The notes under the pieces: model-generated
What the model saw: the letters and a program-made list of their open reading frames with translations, nothing else
What the model was told of the DNA's origin: nothing
The model's database searches: none
Origin: a beta proteobacterium L13
GTDB taxonomy: Bacteria > Pseudomonadota > Gammaproteobacteria > Burkholderiales > Chromobacteriaceae
Length of the DNA: 64,000 nt
NCBI GenBank assembly: GCA_000335715.1
Contig: AMYZ01000018.1
Location: 1 to 64,000 of the forward strand
Reading direction: 5' to 3'
Shown here: piece after piece, positions 1 through 9,800 of the stretch
How the letters are laid out: each line of letters begins with the position of its first letter
Position numbering within the stretch: the first letter of the stretch is position 1
Position numbers and translations under genes: made by a program

Positions 1-854
1 CGCGCTTGCAGAAGAAGAGTCAAGAGCTGACAAAAACCTTGTACAGCAAACTGACCCCTTCCCAAATTGCAATTGTGGCGCGTCATCCGCAGCGTCCTTA
101 TACGCTGGATTACATTAACAGCCTGTTTACAGACTTTCAGGAACTGCATGGCGACCGTTCTTATGCCGATGACCCGGCAATAGTTGGTGGCCTGGCTCGG
201 TTCAATGACCAGCCTGTCATGGTGATTGGCCACCAGAAAGGCCGCGATACCAAAGACAAGATCTATCGCAACTTTGGCATGCCGCGCCCGGAAGGCTACC
301 GCAAGGCATTGCGCCTGATGCGAACCGCTGAAAAATTCGGCCTGCCGGTGATTACTTTTGTCGATACGCCAGGTGCGTACCCGGGTATCGGTGCAGAAGA
401 GCGTGGCCAGTCCGAAGCCATCGGCCGCAACCTGTACGAAATGGCCCGCTTGAAGGTACCGGTTATCGTCACGGTGATCGGTGAGGGCGGTTCAGGTGGT
501 GCACTGGCGATTGCCGTGGGCGACTACGTGAATATGCTGCAGTACTCTACGTACTCGGTTATTTCGCCGGAAGGTTGTGCTTCCATTCTGTGGAAGACCG
601 CAGAGCGCGCAGCCGATGCGGCCGAGGCGCTGGGTATTACCGCGCCACGCCTGAAAACCCTGGGTCTGATTGACCGTGTGGTTAACGAGCCGCTGGGCGG
701 TGCGCACCGTGACCACGCGTCCATGATGACTTCGCTGAAGCGCGTACTGCAAGATCAGCTGAAAGAAGCCAATGGCCGCGGCGTGGACGAGCTGCTGAAA
801 ACCCGTTTTGACCGCCTGATGAGCTATGGGCGCTTCAAGGAAAATGCAGCCTGA
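1..854 (+). CDS. accA: Acetyl-CoA carboxylase carboxyltransferase subunit alpha (5'-truncated by window)
   Basis: AccA forms with AccD the carboxyltransferase half of acetyl-CoA carboxylase, moving the carboxyl group from carboxybiotin to acetyl-CoA in the first committed step of fatty acid synthesis. The visible part begins at an [10 protein letters not shown] segment that corresponds to about residue 40 of E. coli AccA, and family-typical blocks follow: [30 protein letters not shown] and [14 protein letters not shown]. About 280 residues are visible out of the usual 320. The TTG at position 6 is an internal codon, not a start. The stop overlaps the start of tilS by 11 bases, which suggests translational coupling. 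Confidence 0.97.
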   Translation, partial: RLQKKSQELTKTLYSKLTPSQIAIVARHPQRPYTLDYINSLFTDFQELHGDRSYADDPAIVGGLARFNDQPVMVIGHQKGRDTKDKIYRNFGMPRPEGYRKALRLMRTAEKFGLPVITFVDTPGAYPGIGAEERGQSEAIGRNLYEMARLKVPVIVTVIGEGGSGGALAIAVGDYVNMLQYSTYSVISPEGCASILWKTAERAADAAEALGITAPRLKTLGLIDRVVNEPLGGAHRDHASMMTSLKRVLQDQLKEANGRGVDELLKTRFDRLMSYGRFKENAA

Positions 855-2163
855 TCTGCTGACTGCCTTGATCCAGAGTTGGCCGGACACTTTGTCCGGC
901 CATTGTCATTTGGAGCTGGCATTGTCCGGCGGTCTGGACTCCATGGTGCTGCTGGATTTGCTCTGCCGCTGGCGCGATGAGCGCGCTGGGCCACAGGTAT
1001 CGGCTATTCACGTGCACCATGGCATCAGTCAGCAAGCAGATGCATGGTTGGTGCATTGCGAGCAACAGTGTGCCCTGCGTGGCGTGGCACTGCGTGCCGA
1101 GCGGGTGCAATTGCAGCGGCAGGGGGGCGAGAGCCTGGAGGCCGTCGCACGTAATGCGCGTTACGCGGCGCTGGCGCGCTCGCCGCAGCAGCTTGTGGCA
1201 TTGGCACACCATGCTGATGATCAAAGTGAAACCGCGCTGCTGCAGCTGCTGCGCGGCGGCGGGGTAAAGGCCCTGGCGGCTATGCCGGTGCTGCGCCAGT
1301 GGCAGGGCAAGTGGTTATGGCGCCCGCTACTGTCCTTCAGCCGCGCCCAGCTGGCTGCGTATGCCCGGCAGCGCTCGCTAGTGTGGGTGGAGGATGACAG
1401 CAATAGCGATGCGGCCAACTATCTGCGCAATTATCTGCGCCTGGATACCTTGCCGGCATTACGCCAGCGCATCAGCGGGCTGGATGCCCGGCTGGCACGC
1501 AGCGCAGCGCAGATGGCCGATGCAGCCAGTGTACTGGATGAGATGGCTGCGCTCGATGCCGAGTATTGTCTGTCTGATAACCGGCTGCAGCTACCCGCCT
1601 GGCAGGCTTTGTCAGCAGCCAGGCAGCGCCTGTTGTTGTTGCATTGGTTAGGTTTGCTGGGCTGGGCTGCGCCCGCACCTGCAGCTTTGCTTGATTTTCA
1701 GCGGGCGGTGTTGAGGGGCGAGGCGGCCAGGCTGCAAGTGCCGCGGGGACAAATACTGCGCTATCGGCAGCAGCTTATCCCCGTTGCCTGGTGTGATGAC
1801 CCACCGCCCTGGCCTTTGGTTTGCCAGCCGGGCGTAAGGGTTGTGACACCATTTGGTAGCCTGGAATGGGCATGGCAACGCGGTGGTTTGTCAGCAGCGT
1901 GTACACAAGAAACCGTGTGGCTACGCATGCGAGAGGGTGGTGAGGTTTTGCAGCAGAAGGTTGGCCGCGTGGCACTGAAGAAGCTGTTCCAGACACACGC
2001 CGTACCCGCCTTGCTGCGGGACGCCTGGCCATTGCTGCACAATGCAGCGGGCGAGCTCGTGGCTGTTCCAGGCTTGGGGGTCAGTAGCGCTTGCGAAGCT
2101 GATGGCGATGGCTGGTGGCCACTGTGGCTACCCGCAGCGCTACCCAGGCAGGGTAGTTTTTAA
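844..2163 (+). CDS. tilS: tRNA(Ile)-lysidine synthase
   Basis: TilS attaches lysine to C34 of the CAU-anticodon tRNA-Ile, using ATP, so that the tRNA reads AUA and is charged with isoleucine. The N-terminal PP-loop ATPase motif SGGLDS is at residues 28-33 and is followed by the HHADDQSET block. The C-terminal half carries the tRNA-binding domains, ending in the LRMREGGE and KKLFQ segments of the TilS C-terminal domain. The length, 439 residues, is typical. The ATG at 844 is chosen because it starts directly before the conserved N-terminus and overlaps accA by 11 bases; an upstream in-frame start at 826 would lie inside accA. The accA-tilS order is common in proteobacteria. Confidence 0.95.
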   Translation: MQPDLLTALIQSWPDTLSGHCHLELALSGGLDSMVLLDLLCRWRDERAGPQVSAIHVHHGISQQADAWLVHCEQQCALRGVALRAERVQLQRQGGESLEAVARNARYAALARSPQQLVALAHHADDQSETALLQLLRGGGVKALAAMPVLRQWQGKWLWRPLLSFSRAQLAAYARQRSLVWVEDDSNSDAANYLRNYLRLDTLPALRQRISGLDARLARSAAQMADAASVLDEMAALDAEYCLSDNRLQLPAWQALSAARQRLLLLHWLGLLGWAAPAPAALLDFQRAVLRGEAARLQVPRGQILRYRQQLIPVAWCDDPPPWPLVCQPGVRVVTPFGSLEWAWQRGGLSAACTQETVWLRMREGGEVLQQKVGRVALKKLFQTHAVPALLRDAWPLLHNAAGELVAVPGLGVSSACEADGDGWWPLWLPAALPRQGSF

Positions 2164-2169
2164 ACTAAA

Positions 2170-2199
2170 GGGGCTGGCGAGATGCCAGCCCCATTGTTT
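2170..2199. terminator. Bidirectional terminator between tilS and cdd
   Basis: A perfect 9-bp stem GGGGCTGGC/GCCAGCCCC with a 5-base loop (2170-2192) is followed by TTGTTTTGC on the plus strand. It lies between the convergent tilS and cdd genes and can serve both. Confidence 0.75.
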
Positions 2200-2212
2200 T
2201 GCATCGCGGCGA

Positions 2213-2617
2213 CTAGTCCAGGTTTTTCGGGCCAAAAGCACCGGGCAGAAGCGTATCCAGTGTAGTGTCGATAATGCCCTCGCCGTCGCAAATGGCGCGT
2301 ACTTGCATGGTAGGGCCAAATTCGTTCAGTACCTGGCGGCAACCGCCGCAGGGTGGGGTGGGGGTGGCTGTAGGGGTGTAGATGCAGACCGCCAGTACAG
2401 ACTGCATGCCTTCGGCGCGTGCAGTAAAGATGGCGGTGCGTTCTGCGCAATTGGTCAGGCCGTACGAGGCATTTTCTACATTGCAGCCGCGTACGATTTT
2501 GCCATCAGAGGTCAGGATGGCCGCGCCCACTGTAAAACGGCTATAAGGCACGTAAGCGTGACGTGCTGCAGCACGTGCTTCCTTGGCCAGGGTATCCCAC
2601 GGGATGGTGTGTTCCAT
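2213..2617 (-). CDS. cdd: Cytidine deaminase
   Basis: This is a homotetrameric-type cytidine deaminase of 134 residues, which converts cytidine or deoxycytidine to uridine or deoxyuridine for pyrimidine salvage. The zinc site is complete: C57 and the catalytic E59 in the NCAER motif, then C90 and C93 in PPCGGC. The VPYS.F.VGAA segment near residues 23-33 is typical. I chose the Met at 2617 rather than the upstream in-frame start at 2674, because the family begins about 20 residues before VPYS. The gene follows the ArgP-like regulator by 53 bases and may be read with it. Confidence 0.93.
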   Translation of the reverse strand: MEHTIPWDTLAKEARAAARHAYVPYSRFTVGAAILTSDGKIVRGCNVENASYGLTNCAERTAIFTARAEGMQSVLAVCIYTPTATPTPPCGGCRQVLNEFGPTMQVRAICDGEGIIDTTLDTLLPGAFGPKNLD

Positions 2618-2670
2618 CGATGCTCTCCACGCAAAAGGGCGTGGGATATTCCTGCGCCAGGTCGGCGTTG

Positions 2671-3597
2671 TCAATCACTTCTTGTGTCAATGGCCACGTG
2701 TGCGTTGTAGTAAGCGTCGCCACGTACTTGGCGTGCACTCAGCAATGCTTCACCCAAGGCCTTGGCAATGGCGGGTTCTGCGCGCCAATGGTGCCAGTAA
2801 AGTGGTAGCGATAAAGGGGGGGCTAGCGTAGCCAGCCCGCCCCCCTGAGACATGTGGCCAAGGTACTCTTGTGGTATCAGTCCGTAGGCCAGCCCGGCGC
2901 GAATAAGGGTAAGCATGGCTTCGGGTGTGGGTGCGCTGGAGTAAGGGAAGTCGCCCATGTATGCCAATGTTTGTTGCAGATAGAACGCATGTCGCGCATG
3001 TTGCCCATGCAGAATCACGGCGTGAGTGTTGGCCAGGGATGCTGCATGGATGCCATCAGTAAAGTGGCGTTGCAGGTACGCGGGTGAGCATACGCATTGA
3101 TAATGAATGTCACCCAGGTAAAGGCACTGGCTGCCGTGCAGGGTGCTGCTGTTATGCGAGAGCCAGCCACATAGATGGGCAGAGCTCTGGGTAGCGGCCG
3201 GGTCTGGCGTGTGCTCGCCAGGCAGGATGCGCAGCTGCAGGTCATATTGATGCATCAATGGTAGCAATGCAGGCATCAGCCAGCTTGACAGGCTATCTGC
3301 ATCAGCCCCGATACTGAGAATGTTCAGTCTGCCATTATTGCTCTCTGGCTTGAGATGCTGCATCAAGTCCAGCTCCAGCATTTTGATCTGCTTATAGTGT
3401 TGCAGCAGCGTTTTTCCGACGCTTGTGGCTTCAATCGGCTGGCTGCGAATCAGTAGTGGCTGTCCCAGCAGTGACTCTAATTGCTTGATGCGCTGCGATA
3501 CGGCAGACTGGGTAATGCCCAGCTGAGCGGCAGCGCGCTCAAAGCCGTTGGTTTCAATGACGGAGGCGAGTGTCAGCAGAAGTTTGCTATCAAGCAT
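2671..3597 (-). CDS. argP: LysR-family regulator, ArgP/IciA type
   Basis: This 308-residue LysR-type regulator has an N-terminal winged helix (FERAAAQLGITQSAVSQRIKQ, residues about 19-39) and an effector-binding domain. The segments ADSLSSWLMPAL and YWHHWRAEP match the ArgP signature and separate it from generic LysR proteins. ArgP proteins sense lysine or arginine and control basic amino acid export and biosynthesis genes. No LysE/ArgO exporter gene sits next to it here; the neighbours are cdd downstream and tRNA-Ser upstream, so the usual target must lie elsewhere. The family call is firm; the ligand is inferred. Confidence 0.8.
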   Translation of the reverse strand: MLDSKLLLTLASVIETNGFERAAAQLGITQSAVSQRIKQLESLLGQPLLIRSQPIEATSVGKTLLQHYKQIKMLELDLMQHLKPESNNGRLNILSIGADADSLSSWLMPALLPLMHQYDLQLRILPGEHTPDPAATQSSAHLCGWLSHNSSTLHGSQCLYLGDIHYQCVCSPAYLQRHFTDGIHAASLANTHAVILHGQHARHAFYLQQTLAYMGDFPYSSAPTPEAMLTLIRAGLAYGLIPQEYLGHMSQGGGLATLAPPLSLPLYWHHWRAEPAIAKALGEALLSARQVRGDAYYNAHVAIDTRSD

Positions 3598-3883
3598 AGT
3601 GGGGTTGCGCCGTAGGTTTCATGCGTGAGGTGAATTATTTGCATGGCAATAATTAATTGTTTGTCATTGCTCTTGTTGCGTCAATGACTTCGCTACAGGA
3701 AGCATGCTTTACTTCCCGCAGCTGTTGCAGCTTATGGCTTTGGTTATACGCAAGGCGCTTCAGCTGTTTGTTTTGATTTAAAGCGATGTACGGCTAGGTG
3801 ATGCACAAATAGCGCAATGAGCTCTAGGCAACTCAGGAAAATTTGCGTATCATGCGCCTCTCTTGAAGGCACTACGCCTGACA

Positions 3884-3973
3884 GGAAGCGTGGCCGAGTG
3901 GTTTAAGGCAGCGGTCTTGAAAACCGCCGAAGGTGTGAGCCTTCCGTGAGTTCGAATCTCACCGCTTCCGCCA
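3884..3973 (+). tRNA. tRNA-Ser (anticodon UGA)
   Basis: The acceptor arms GGAAGCG and CGCTTCC pair, with G as discriminator and an encoded CCA at 3971-3973. The anticodon arm GCGGTCTTGAAAACCGC shows TGA. A long variable arm and the T arm with GTTCGAAT are present. The 90-base length with a long variable arm is that of a class II serine tRNA. Confidence 0.97.
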
Positions 3974-3979
3974 GAATTC

Positions 3980-4046
3980 AACCCCCGCAAACATCAAGCC
4001 AGTATTGAGAAATCAAGCACTGGCAAGGGTTTGCGGGGGTTTTGCT
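3980..4046 (+). terminator. Terminator of tRNA-Ser
   Basis: A perfect 13-bp stem AACCCCCGCAAAC (3980-3992) with GTTTGCGGGGGTT (4029-4041) encloses an inner GCCAGT/ACTGGC stem and is followed by TTGCTTTTG. The stretch from here to 4214 holds no convincing gene. Confidence 0.8.
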
Positions 4047-4214
4047 TTTGTCGGTTCATTTTGCGATTTTGCAAGTATGCCCGTCTGGCTGGCGTCCAGT
4101 GAGCACCGTGTTTGCTGTGCTGCGCTTGTGCGGCATCGGAAGTGCCCATGCTGTCATCCTCTGCGGCGCGGCCTGCCATGCTCACTGAGGTATGACTGCC
4201 TTCTTGCAGTGTTG

Positions 4215-6827
4215 TCAGGCTTGCTTGAGATAGGGCTGAAGGGCCGCAGTTAGCGCGACGCTACAAGCTTCCAGCTCGGGTAGATTATCCTCGGCATCGG
4301 TCAGCCGGCCTTCATCTGCAGCCGTTTCCATCAGCCGGCAGTGTGCGGCCAACTGCAAGGCGGCAATAGACAGGCAGCTGCCTTTCAGTGCATGCGCTGC
4401 CATGATGATGGCTGGCAGGTCGCCTTGTTGCAGGCCCTGGCGCAAGTCAGCCAGCCGTACCGGCATATCGTCAAGAAATGCTGCGAGCAGGAGCGGCAGG
4501 AAATTTTCGTCACCGTCACAGTTTTTCAGTGCCTGCTCGTACTGGAACACCGGTGTGTTGTCTTGCTCGGGCGGGGGAGATGGTGGTGCTGCTGTTTGCG
4601 AGTCACCTAGTACACGATGGATTTCTTCCAGGGTGCGGGTGGCATCGATGGGTTTGCTGATATAGCCATCCATTCCGGCTTGCAGGTAGCGTTCCCTGTC
4701 TCCGCTCATGGCATTGGCGGTAAGTGCAATGATGGGCAAGGGTGCCAGGCTGCCTGATGCCTGCATGGCGCGGATGTGCTGGCAGGCTTCCATGCCGTCC
4801 ATGACTGGCATTTGCATATCCATCAGTACCAGATCGTAGTGGGTGGTAGCGATGGCATCCAGTGCCTCTTGCCCGTTGTTGACTACGGTTACGTGGTAAC
4901 CGCGCCGGTGCAGTATGGTAACGGCCAGCTTCTGGTTAACCGGGTTGTCTTCTGCCAGCAGGATATTCAGGCTATGCCCCAGCTCGCGTACTGTATGGCG
5001 GGTCACCAGCTCGCTAGTGGCGGTGGTATTGCCCGGGTTTTGCAATAGCTGGATGGTGGTAAGCAGCTCGTCTTGTGACACCGGTTTGGTGAGATAGCCG
5101 CGGATGCCCAGTGCTTGGCAGCGCTTTGCGTCGCCGCGTTCGCCAGATGAGGTCAGCATGATGACGGTAGCGCGACGCTGGTCTTCGCGGATCTGGAGTG
5201 CCACGTCAAAGCCTGACATGCCAGGCATGTGGCCATCCAGTAAAACAAGCGGGTAGGGGTGCTGTGCCAGCAGGTCAAGCGCTTCGAAACCATCTGCGGC
5301 CAAGGTTGGCCGCATCGACCAGCTTTTCAGTATGGCTTCCAGCCAGCTGCGATTGGTGGGGTTGTCATCCACCACCAGCACCGGCATATCGGCCAATTCG
5401 GTTGGTACCGGTCGTGCGGGCTGCTCGGCTGCTAGCTGCATAGGTACGCTGAACTGGAAGTCCGAGCCGACACCGGGGGTGCTTTGTACGCTGATGTGGC
5501 CACCCAGCAGGCGTACCAGTTTCTGGGTGATGGACAGCCCCAGGCCGGTGCCGCCGTAACGGCGTGTGGTGCTGTTGTCGGCTTGGGCGAAGGCATCAAA
5601 GATAAGTTGCTGTTTTTCTAGCGGGATGCCGATGCCGGTATCCCGCACCGAGAAGTTCAGCAATAGGCAGCCGTCGGCATTGATATCCCCGCTGACTGTC
5701 AGCACGATTTCGCCGCTGTGGGTAAATTTGATGGCATTGCCGATCAGGTTGTTCAGTATTTGCCGTAGCCGCGAGGGGTCGGAGATGACCCTGTCTGGCA
5801 GTACCGGGCAGACACGACAGACTACTTCCAGTGGCTGGTTGCTAGCGCGCAGTGCAAAAGGGTAGACGGTTTGGCTGATCAGGTCGCGCAGCGAGAAGGT
5901 AACGGCCTCGATCGTCATCTTGCCTGCTTCGATTTTGGAGAAGTCCAGAATGTCATTGATGATGATCAGCAGTGAGTCGGCCGACGATTTCACCAGCTCC
6001 AGGTATTCGCGTTGCTCGGCGGTAAGTTCGGTGTCGAGTGTGAGTTCGGTCATGCCGATGACGCCATTCATCGGGGTGCGGATCTCATGGCTCATATTGG
6101 CGAGAAATGCACTTTTGGCTTCATTGGCAGCCTCTGCCTGGGCAAGGGCCTGGTCCAGCTCGCGGCTAAGCTGCTCGGCTTCCTCGCGGCGTCTTTCGCT
6201 GTGTGACAGGTTGCGGTAGGCGATGGCAGCCATCAGGCTGGCCACCAGCATCAGGATGGCAGCGGTGGCGGCTACCGTAGTGTTGATGCTTTGCAGGCTG
6301 CGATTGCTTTCGTTAGCCTGTTCCGTGAGCCGGCTGTTGGCACCGATAGTGAGCTCGCGCACATTTTCGACGATGGCATCCAGGTCGGCTACCAGTTCGC
6401 CAGCGCTGCGCTGGGTAAAGTAACCGTCACCTTTGGCCAGTTTTTGGTCGGTGTGCGCGATCAGGCGCGTCAGCGCCGACATTTGCGTGTTGTACCATTG
6501 CCCGTTCTTGAACAGCAGGCTGTAGCGGTATTCGCCAAGCAGGGTGATGCGTGACACCAGGATGTCGTAGCGTAGTTGCAGCTCATCCAGGTCTTGCGTC
6601 TGGCCGGTAGCTAGCGCCACTTTGGCGGCGCCCAGTGTGCGGTAGTAATCGATACCCAGCTGCGAGTAAACCCAGACGATATTGTCCTCACCCTGTTCGG
6701 CAAAGTGCTGCATTTCAGACTGCTGCCGATGATAAAGCAGGCCGACAACCAGCAAGGCTGCTGCCATCAGAATGGCTAGCAACCATAGCTGGTTACTGAC
6801 GCGGCGGTTGGCTGGGCGTAGGGACAC
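4215..6827 (-). CDS. Membrane hybrid sensor histidine kinase (HisKA-HATPase-REC-REC-Hpt)
   Basis: This large hybrid kinase of about 870 residues has two membrane helices (near residues 13-32 and 186-204) that bracket a roughly 150-residue periplasmic sensor segment. A coiled coil follows, then a HisKA domain with the phosphorylatable His in SHEIRTPMN (about residue 247) and a HATPase with [11 protein letters not shown] and GTGLGL. Two receiver domains (Asp in [10 protein letters not shown] and LVLMDMQMP) and a C-terminal Hpt domain (HALKGSC) complete a phosphorelay. I chose the GTG at 6827 because GGAG stands 7 bases before it; an ATG at 6884 lies inside the upstream gene. The SUOX-fold gene just upstream and the divergent HD-GYP regulator are likely partners. 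The stimulus is unknown. Confidence 0.88.
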   Translation of the reverse strand: MSLRPANRRVSNQLWLLAILMAAALLVVGLLYHRQQSEMQHFAEQGEDNIVWVYSQLGIDYYRTLGAAKVALATGQTQDLDELQLRYDILVSRITLLGEYRYSLLFKNGQWYNTQMSALTRLIAHTDQKLAKGDGYFTQRSAGELVADLDAIVENVRELTIGANSRLTEQANESNRSLQSINTTVAATAAILMLVASLMAAIAYRNLSHSERRREEAEQLSRELDQALAQAEAANEAKSAFLANMSHEIRTPMNGVIGMTELTLDTELTAEQREYLELVKSSADSLLIIINDILDFSKIEAGKMTIEAVTFSLRDLISQTVYPFALRASNQPLEVVCRVCPVLPDRVISDPSRLRQILNNLIGNAIKFTHSGEIVLTVSGDINADGCLLLNFSVRDTGIGIPLEKQQLIFDAFAQADNSTTRRYGGTGLGLSITQKLVRLLGGHISVQSTPGVGSDFQFSVPMQLAAEQPARPVPTELADMPVLVVDDNPTNRSWLEAILKSWSMRPTLAADGFEALDLLAQHPYPLVLLDGHMPGMSGFDVALQIREDQRRATVIMLTSSGERGDAKRCQALGIRGYLTKPVSQDELLTTIQLLQNPGNTTATSELVTRHTVRELGHSLNILLAEDNPVNQKLAVTILHRRGYHVTVVNNGQEALDAIATTHYDLVLMDMQMPVMDGMEACQHIRAMQASGSLAPLPIIALTANAMSGDRERYLQAGMDGYISKPIDATRTLEEIHRVLGDSQTAAPPSPPPEQDNTPVFQYEQALKNCDGDENFLPLLLAAFLDDMPVRLADLRQGLQQGDLPAIIMAAHALKGSCLSIAALQLAAHCRLMETAADEGRLTDAEDNLPELEACSVALTAALQPYLKQA
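5296..5313. repeat. Head-to-head motif palindrome inside the hybrid kinase gene
   Basis: GCGGCCAA and TTGGCCGC are separated by GG and form a perfect palindrome within the first receiver-domain region of the sensor kinase. It shows the dispersed motif can occur as an inverted pair even in coding sequence. Confidence 0.7.
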
Positions 6828-6853
6828 CGGCTTACTCCGGCAGCCGTGTAGGC

Positions 6854-7354
6854 TTATTCCACACGGATGCGGTTTACCTGCCATACGCAGCGCGAGTAAA
6901 TATCCTTGGTGCGCAGTTCAGGTTTTTTGTGAAACGGATACATGATGAATAACGGGCCTTTGTCCCGGATATTCAATACCTTGCCGTCAATTTTACGCGC
7001 CAGGATCACGTCGTGCTTTTCCAGATCGGCCAGCGGAATTTCAGCAGCGTAATCATTCAGCGCCACGACATACAGTTTTTTCCCCTTGGCACCAGTGGCT
7101 TTCAGTACATCGCGAAACAGCGGGCCTTCAAACGTCTGGGCTGTTTTGTACCATGGTGTTTCAACCGTCATTTTTTGTTGCGGCAGCTTGTCAAGCATGG
7201 TGGCGTCAAACTGCGCATCATTGCCGGCGTTCTTTTCGGTAATCAGGCCCGATACGGTGAGGATGGCGCGACCGGCTGGCTTGTCGAGAGCCAGAGCGCT
7301 GACTGAGGATACAACTAGCGCGGCGGCCAGCAATGTGCGTGCAAACTTCAACAT
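6854..7354 (-). CDS. Exported SUOX-fold (molybdopterin-oxidoreductase-like) protein, probable sensor partner
   Basis: This 166-residue protein has a clear Sec signal peptide ([17 protein letters not shown]) and a domain resembling the oxidoreductase molybdopterin-binding fold, visible in [20 protein letters not shown] and GPLFIMYPF. Catalytic sulfite oxidase-type enzymes use a conserved cysteine for the cofactor. The only mature-region cysteine here is near the C-terminus, so it may be a non-catalytic ligand-binding relative. It is followed 26 bases later by the hybrid kinase gene on the same strand. I infer that the periplasmic protein presents a signal to the kinase's periplasmic domain. 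Confidence 0.7.
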   Translation of the reverse strand: MLKFARTLLAAALVVSSVSALALDKPAGRAILTVSGLITEKNAGNDAQFDATMLDKLPQQKMTVETPWYKTAQTFEGPLFRDVLKATGAKGKKLYVVALNDYAAEIPLADLEKHDVILARKIDGKVLNIRDKGPLFIMYPFHKKPELRTKDIYSRCVWQVNRIRVE

Positions 7355-7555
7355 GCTTGTGCTCCTTGGTTGTGAATAAGCACTTCATTATGAACTGTAG
7401 CTACTAAAATTCACCCTGTTAGTGTCGTGATATCTGTTTAGTTTGATGGATATCTATAAGTATCATAATGGTATTGTTGACAATGCACCGCAACGGCATA
7501 TTGTTGTAGATGTGGCACCTTTCGATAAAACACTCAACGGATAGCAAAGTTTGCC

Positions 7556-8560
7556 ATGAGAATGACAGTGTTGATTGTCGACGACAATCCGGCCAACCTG
7601 ATGGTGATGCGCCACCTGGTTGGCCGCATACAAGACTGTGAGCCGCTAACCATGCAGGATGCCCCGGCAGCACTCGTATGGTGTAAAAGCAATACCCCGG
7701 ACCTGATCCTGACCGATTACATGATGCCCGGCATGGATGGTTTGGCATTCATTCAGGCCCTGCGTGCGATGCCCCACATTCACGATATTCCTATCATCAT
7801 GGTCACCACCAGTGATATGAAAGCCGTGCGTCAGAGCGCGCTGGAAAACGGCTCTACCGATTTTCTGACCAAGCCGCTGGACCCGCCTGAAACCCGTGCC
7901 CGCATTCAGAACCTGCTGCAGCTGCGCCGCGCCCAGCGCCAGCTGCGTGAGGTGGCTGCGCAAGACCTGGTGATTCGCCTGTCACATATCGCCGAGTCGC
8001 GCGACCCGGAAACCGGGCGCCATATCGAGCGCATGGCCTACTATGCCCGCATTATCGCCAGTGGGCTGCGCTTGGGGCCGGAAATCGAAGAGCGCATTTT
8101 TCTGGCAGCACCCATGCACGATATCGGCAAGGTCGCTATCCCGGATCATATTTTGCTCAAGCCTGGCAAGCTTACGCCGGAAGAGTTTGACGTCATGAAA
8201 ACCCACCCCACGCGGGGGGCAGAGTTCTTGCAGGACAGCGAATTGCCGTTATTGCGCATGGCTTACGATATTGCGCTGGGGCACCATGAAAAATTTGATG
8301 GTAGTGGCTACCCGCAAGGCTTGTGTGGCGAGGCCATACCGTTGGCCGCACGCATTGTGGCGGTGGCGGATGTGTTTGATGCGCTGACCTCTGCGCGGCC
8401 GTATAAGGCTGCATGGGATGTAGAGCGGGCGCTGGCGTTCATGGAGAGCCAGCGCGGGCTGCATTTCGACCCCAAGGTACTGGATGCCTTTTGGGCCAAC
8501 CTGGAGCAGGTGCTGGATATCCAGACGCGCCTGCGCGACGAGCCGGCAGCCTCTCTCTGA
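7556..8560 (+). CDS. Response regulator with HD-GYP c-di-GMP phosphodiesterase domain
   Basis: The protein has 334 residues. An N-terminal receiver has acidic residues D9-D10 and phospho-acceptor D54 in LILTDYMMPGMDG. A short linker leads to an HD-GYP domain with HDIGK, HHEKFDGSGYP and the DVFDALTSARPYK block, all intact, so c-di-GMP hydrolysis to GMP is expected. It is divergently placed from the SUOX-like/hybrid kinase pair, about 200 bases away. The kinase's Hpt domain could phosphorylate this receiver; that link is inferred. A second start two codons in (7562) is equally possible. Confidence 0.9.
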   Translation: MRMTVLIVDDNPANLMVMRHLVGRIQDCEPLTMQDAPAALVWCKSNTPDLILTDYMMPGMDGLAFIQALRAMPHIHDIPIIMVTTSDMKAVRQSALENGSTDFLTKPLDPPETRARIQNLLQLRRAQRQLREVAAQDLVIRLSHIAESRDPETGRHIERMAYYARIIASGLRLGPEIEERIFLAAPMHDIGKVAIPDHILLKPGKLTPEEFDVMKTHPTRGAEFLQDSELPLLRMAYDIALGHHEKFDGSGYPQGLCGEAIPLAARIVAVADVFDALTSARPYKAAWDVERALAFMESQRGLHFDPKVLDAFWANLEQVLDIQTRLRDEPAASL

Positions 8561-8579
8561 CCTGGCTGCTTCACGGCTC

Positions 8580-8607
8580 AGCCACCTGCTTTGCGGGTGG
8601 CTTTTTT
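8580..8607 (+). terminator. Terminator after the HD-GYP regulator
   Basis: The stem AGCCACC (8580-8586) with GGTGGCT (8596-8602) is followed by a T run. This is a typical rho-independent terminator 20 bases after the stop. The 180 bases between it and metN are AT-rich and probably hold the metNIQ promoter, but no riboswitch fold was recognised. Confidence 0.8.
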
Positions 8608-8789
8608 ACGTCTGCCAGAGTGCGGCCATGGTGGTGATATGCCTGCATCCAATTATTCCCGCCTGGCAAATAACCTAAAAGAATAAAGATTTCGTATTAT
8701 ATTATTTTTTGTATCCAATCGATCACTATAGACTGCAGCTATATTTATCAAAACCTGCTGCGTAGATGCTAGCGGGGCTAGGGCAAGGC

Positions 8790-9800
8790 ATGATCGAAGT
8801 ACAAAGCATCAGCAAACACTATCAGCACGGCGGCAAAACCATCGCCGCGCTGGATAACGTCAGCCTGCAGATTGCCAGTGGCGAGATTTACGGCATCATC
8901 GGCCGCTCCGGCGCCGGCAAAAGCACGCTGATCCGCTGCCTCAACCTGCTGGAACGGCCGGACAGCGGCCACGTCAGCCTGCACGGCGACGACATTACCC
9001 GCCTGGACGAGCGCGCACTGCAGCAACGCCGCCAGCGCATCGGCATGGTATTCCAGCACTTCAACCTGTTGCGCTCGCGCACCGTTGCGGCCAACGTTCG
9101 CTTTCCGCTGGAGCTGGCTGGCGGCCAGAGCCCGGCGCAGATGGATGCCCGCGTAGACGAGCTACTGGCGTTGGTGGGGCTGAAAGACCACAAGCACAAG
9201 CGCCCGTCGCAGCTGTCGGGTGGCCAGAAACAGCGTGTGGGCATTGCCCGTGCGCTGGCCAATCACCCGGACCTGTTGCTGTGCGACGAGGCCACCAGTG
9301 CGCTGGACCCGGAAACCACCGACGCCATCCTGGCGCTGCTGGCCGACATCAACCGCCAGCTGGGGCTGACCATCGTGCTGATTACCCACGACATGCGCGT
9401 TATCCGCCAGCTGTGCGACAGCGTGGCGGTGCTGGACCACGGCCGCGTGGTGGAGCAGGGCGAGGTGCTGGATGTATTCCTGGCGCCGCAGCATGCGGTA
9501 ACGCAAAGCCTGCTGGCGGAAACCGGCATGGGGCAGGGCGCACTGCAAGGCATCTGGCGCCAGCGTGTGGCCACGCCGGTGATCAAGCTCACCTTTGTCG
9601 GTGAGCCGACGCTGCAGCCGGTGCTGGACAAGGTTGGCCGCGAGGTGGGGCTGCGCGTCAACCTGCTGTCCGGCACGTTGTCGGAAATCAAGGACACCCC
9701 GTTTGGCCAGCTGTTGGCCGGTGTGGTGGCGTCGGATGTGGACGTGTCGGCGCTGCCGGCCATCTTTGCCCGCGAGGGTGTGCGTTGCGAGGTGCTGTAA
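8790..9800 (+). CDS. metN: Methionine ABC importer, ATP-binding subunit
   Basis: MetN energises uptake of D- and L-methionine through the MetNIQ transporter. Visible are Walker A GRSGAGKST (residues 38-46), the signature LSGGQKQRVGIARAL, Walker B LLLCDEATSALD and the H-loop ITHD. A C-terminal NIL domain of about 80 residues binds methionine and causes transinhibition in characterised members. The ATG at 8790 (MIEVQSISK) matches the family N-terminus; the in-frame start at 8766 would add eight atypical residues. The stop codon is directly followed by the metI start codon. Confidence 0.96.
   Translation: MIEVQSISKHYQHGGKTIAALDNVSLQIASGEIYGIIGRSGAGKSTLIRCLNLLERPDSGHVSLHGDDITRLDERALQQRRQRIGMVFQHFNLLRSRTVAANVRFPLELAGGQSPAQMDARVDELLALVGLKDHKHKRPSQLSGGQKQRVGIARALANHPDLLLCDEATSALDPETTDAILALLADINRQLGLTIVLITHDMRVIRQLCDSVAVLDHGRVVEQGEVLDVFLAPQHAVTQSLLAETGMGQGALQGIWRQRVATPVIKLTFVGEPTLQPVLDKVGREVGLRVNLLSGTLSEIKDTPFGQLLAGVVASDVDVSALPAIFAREGVRCEVL

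Noticed and set aside
3884-3973. tRNA-Ser as an integration attachment site
   Set aside because: The sequence after it is native-looking and no second copy of the tRNA 3' end appears at the island boundaries.
8608-8789. SAM or other riboswitch upstream of metN
   Set aside because: The leader is short and AT-rich and I could not find the conserved core of any methionine-related riboswitch.
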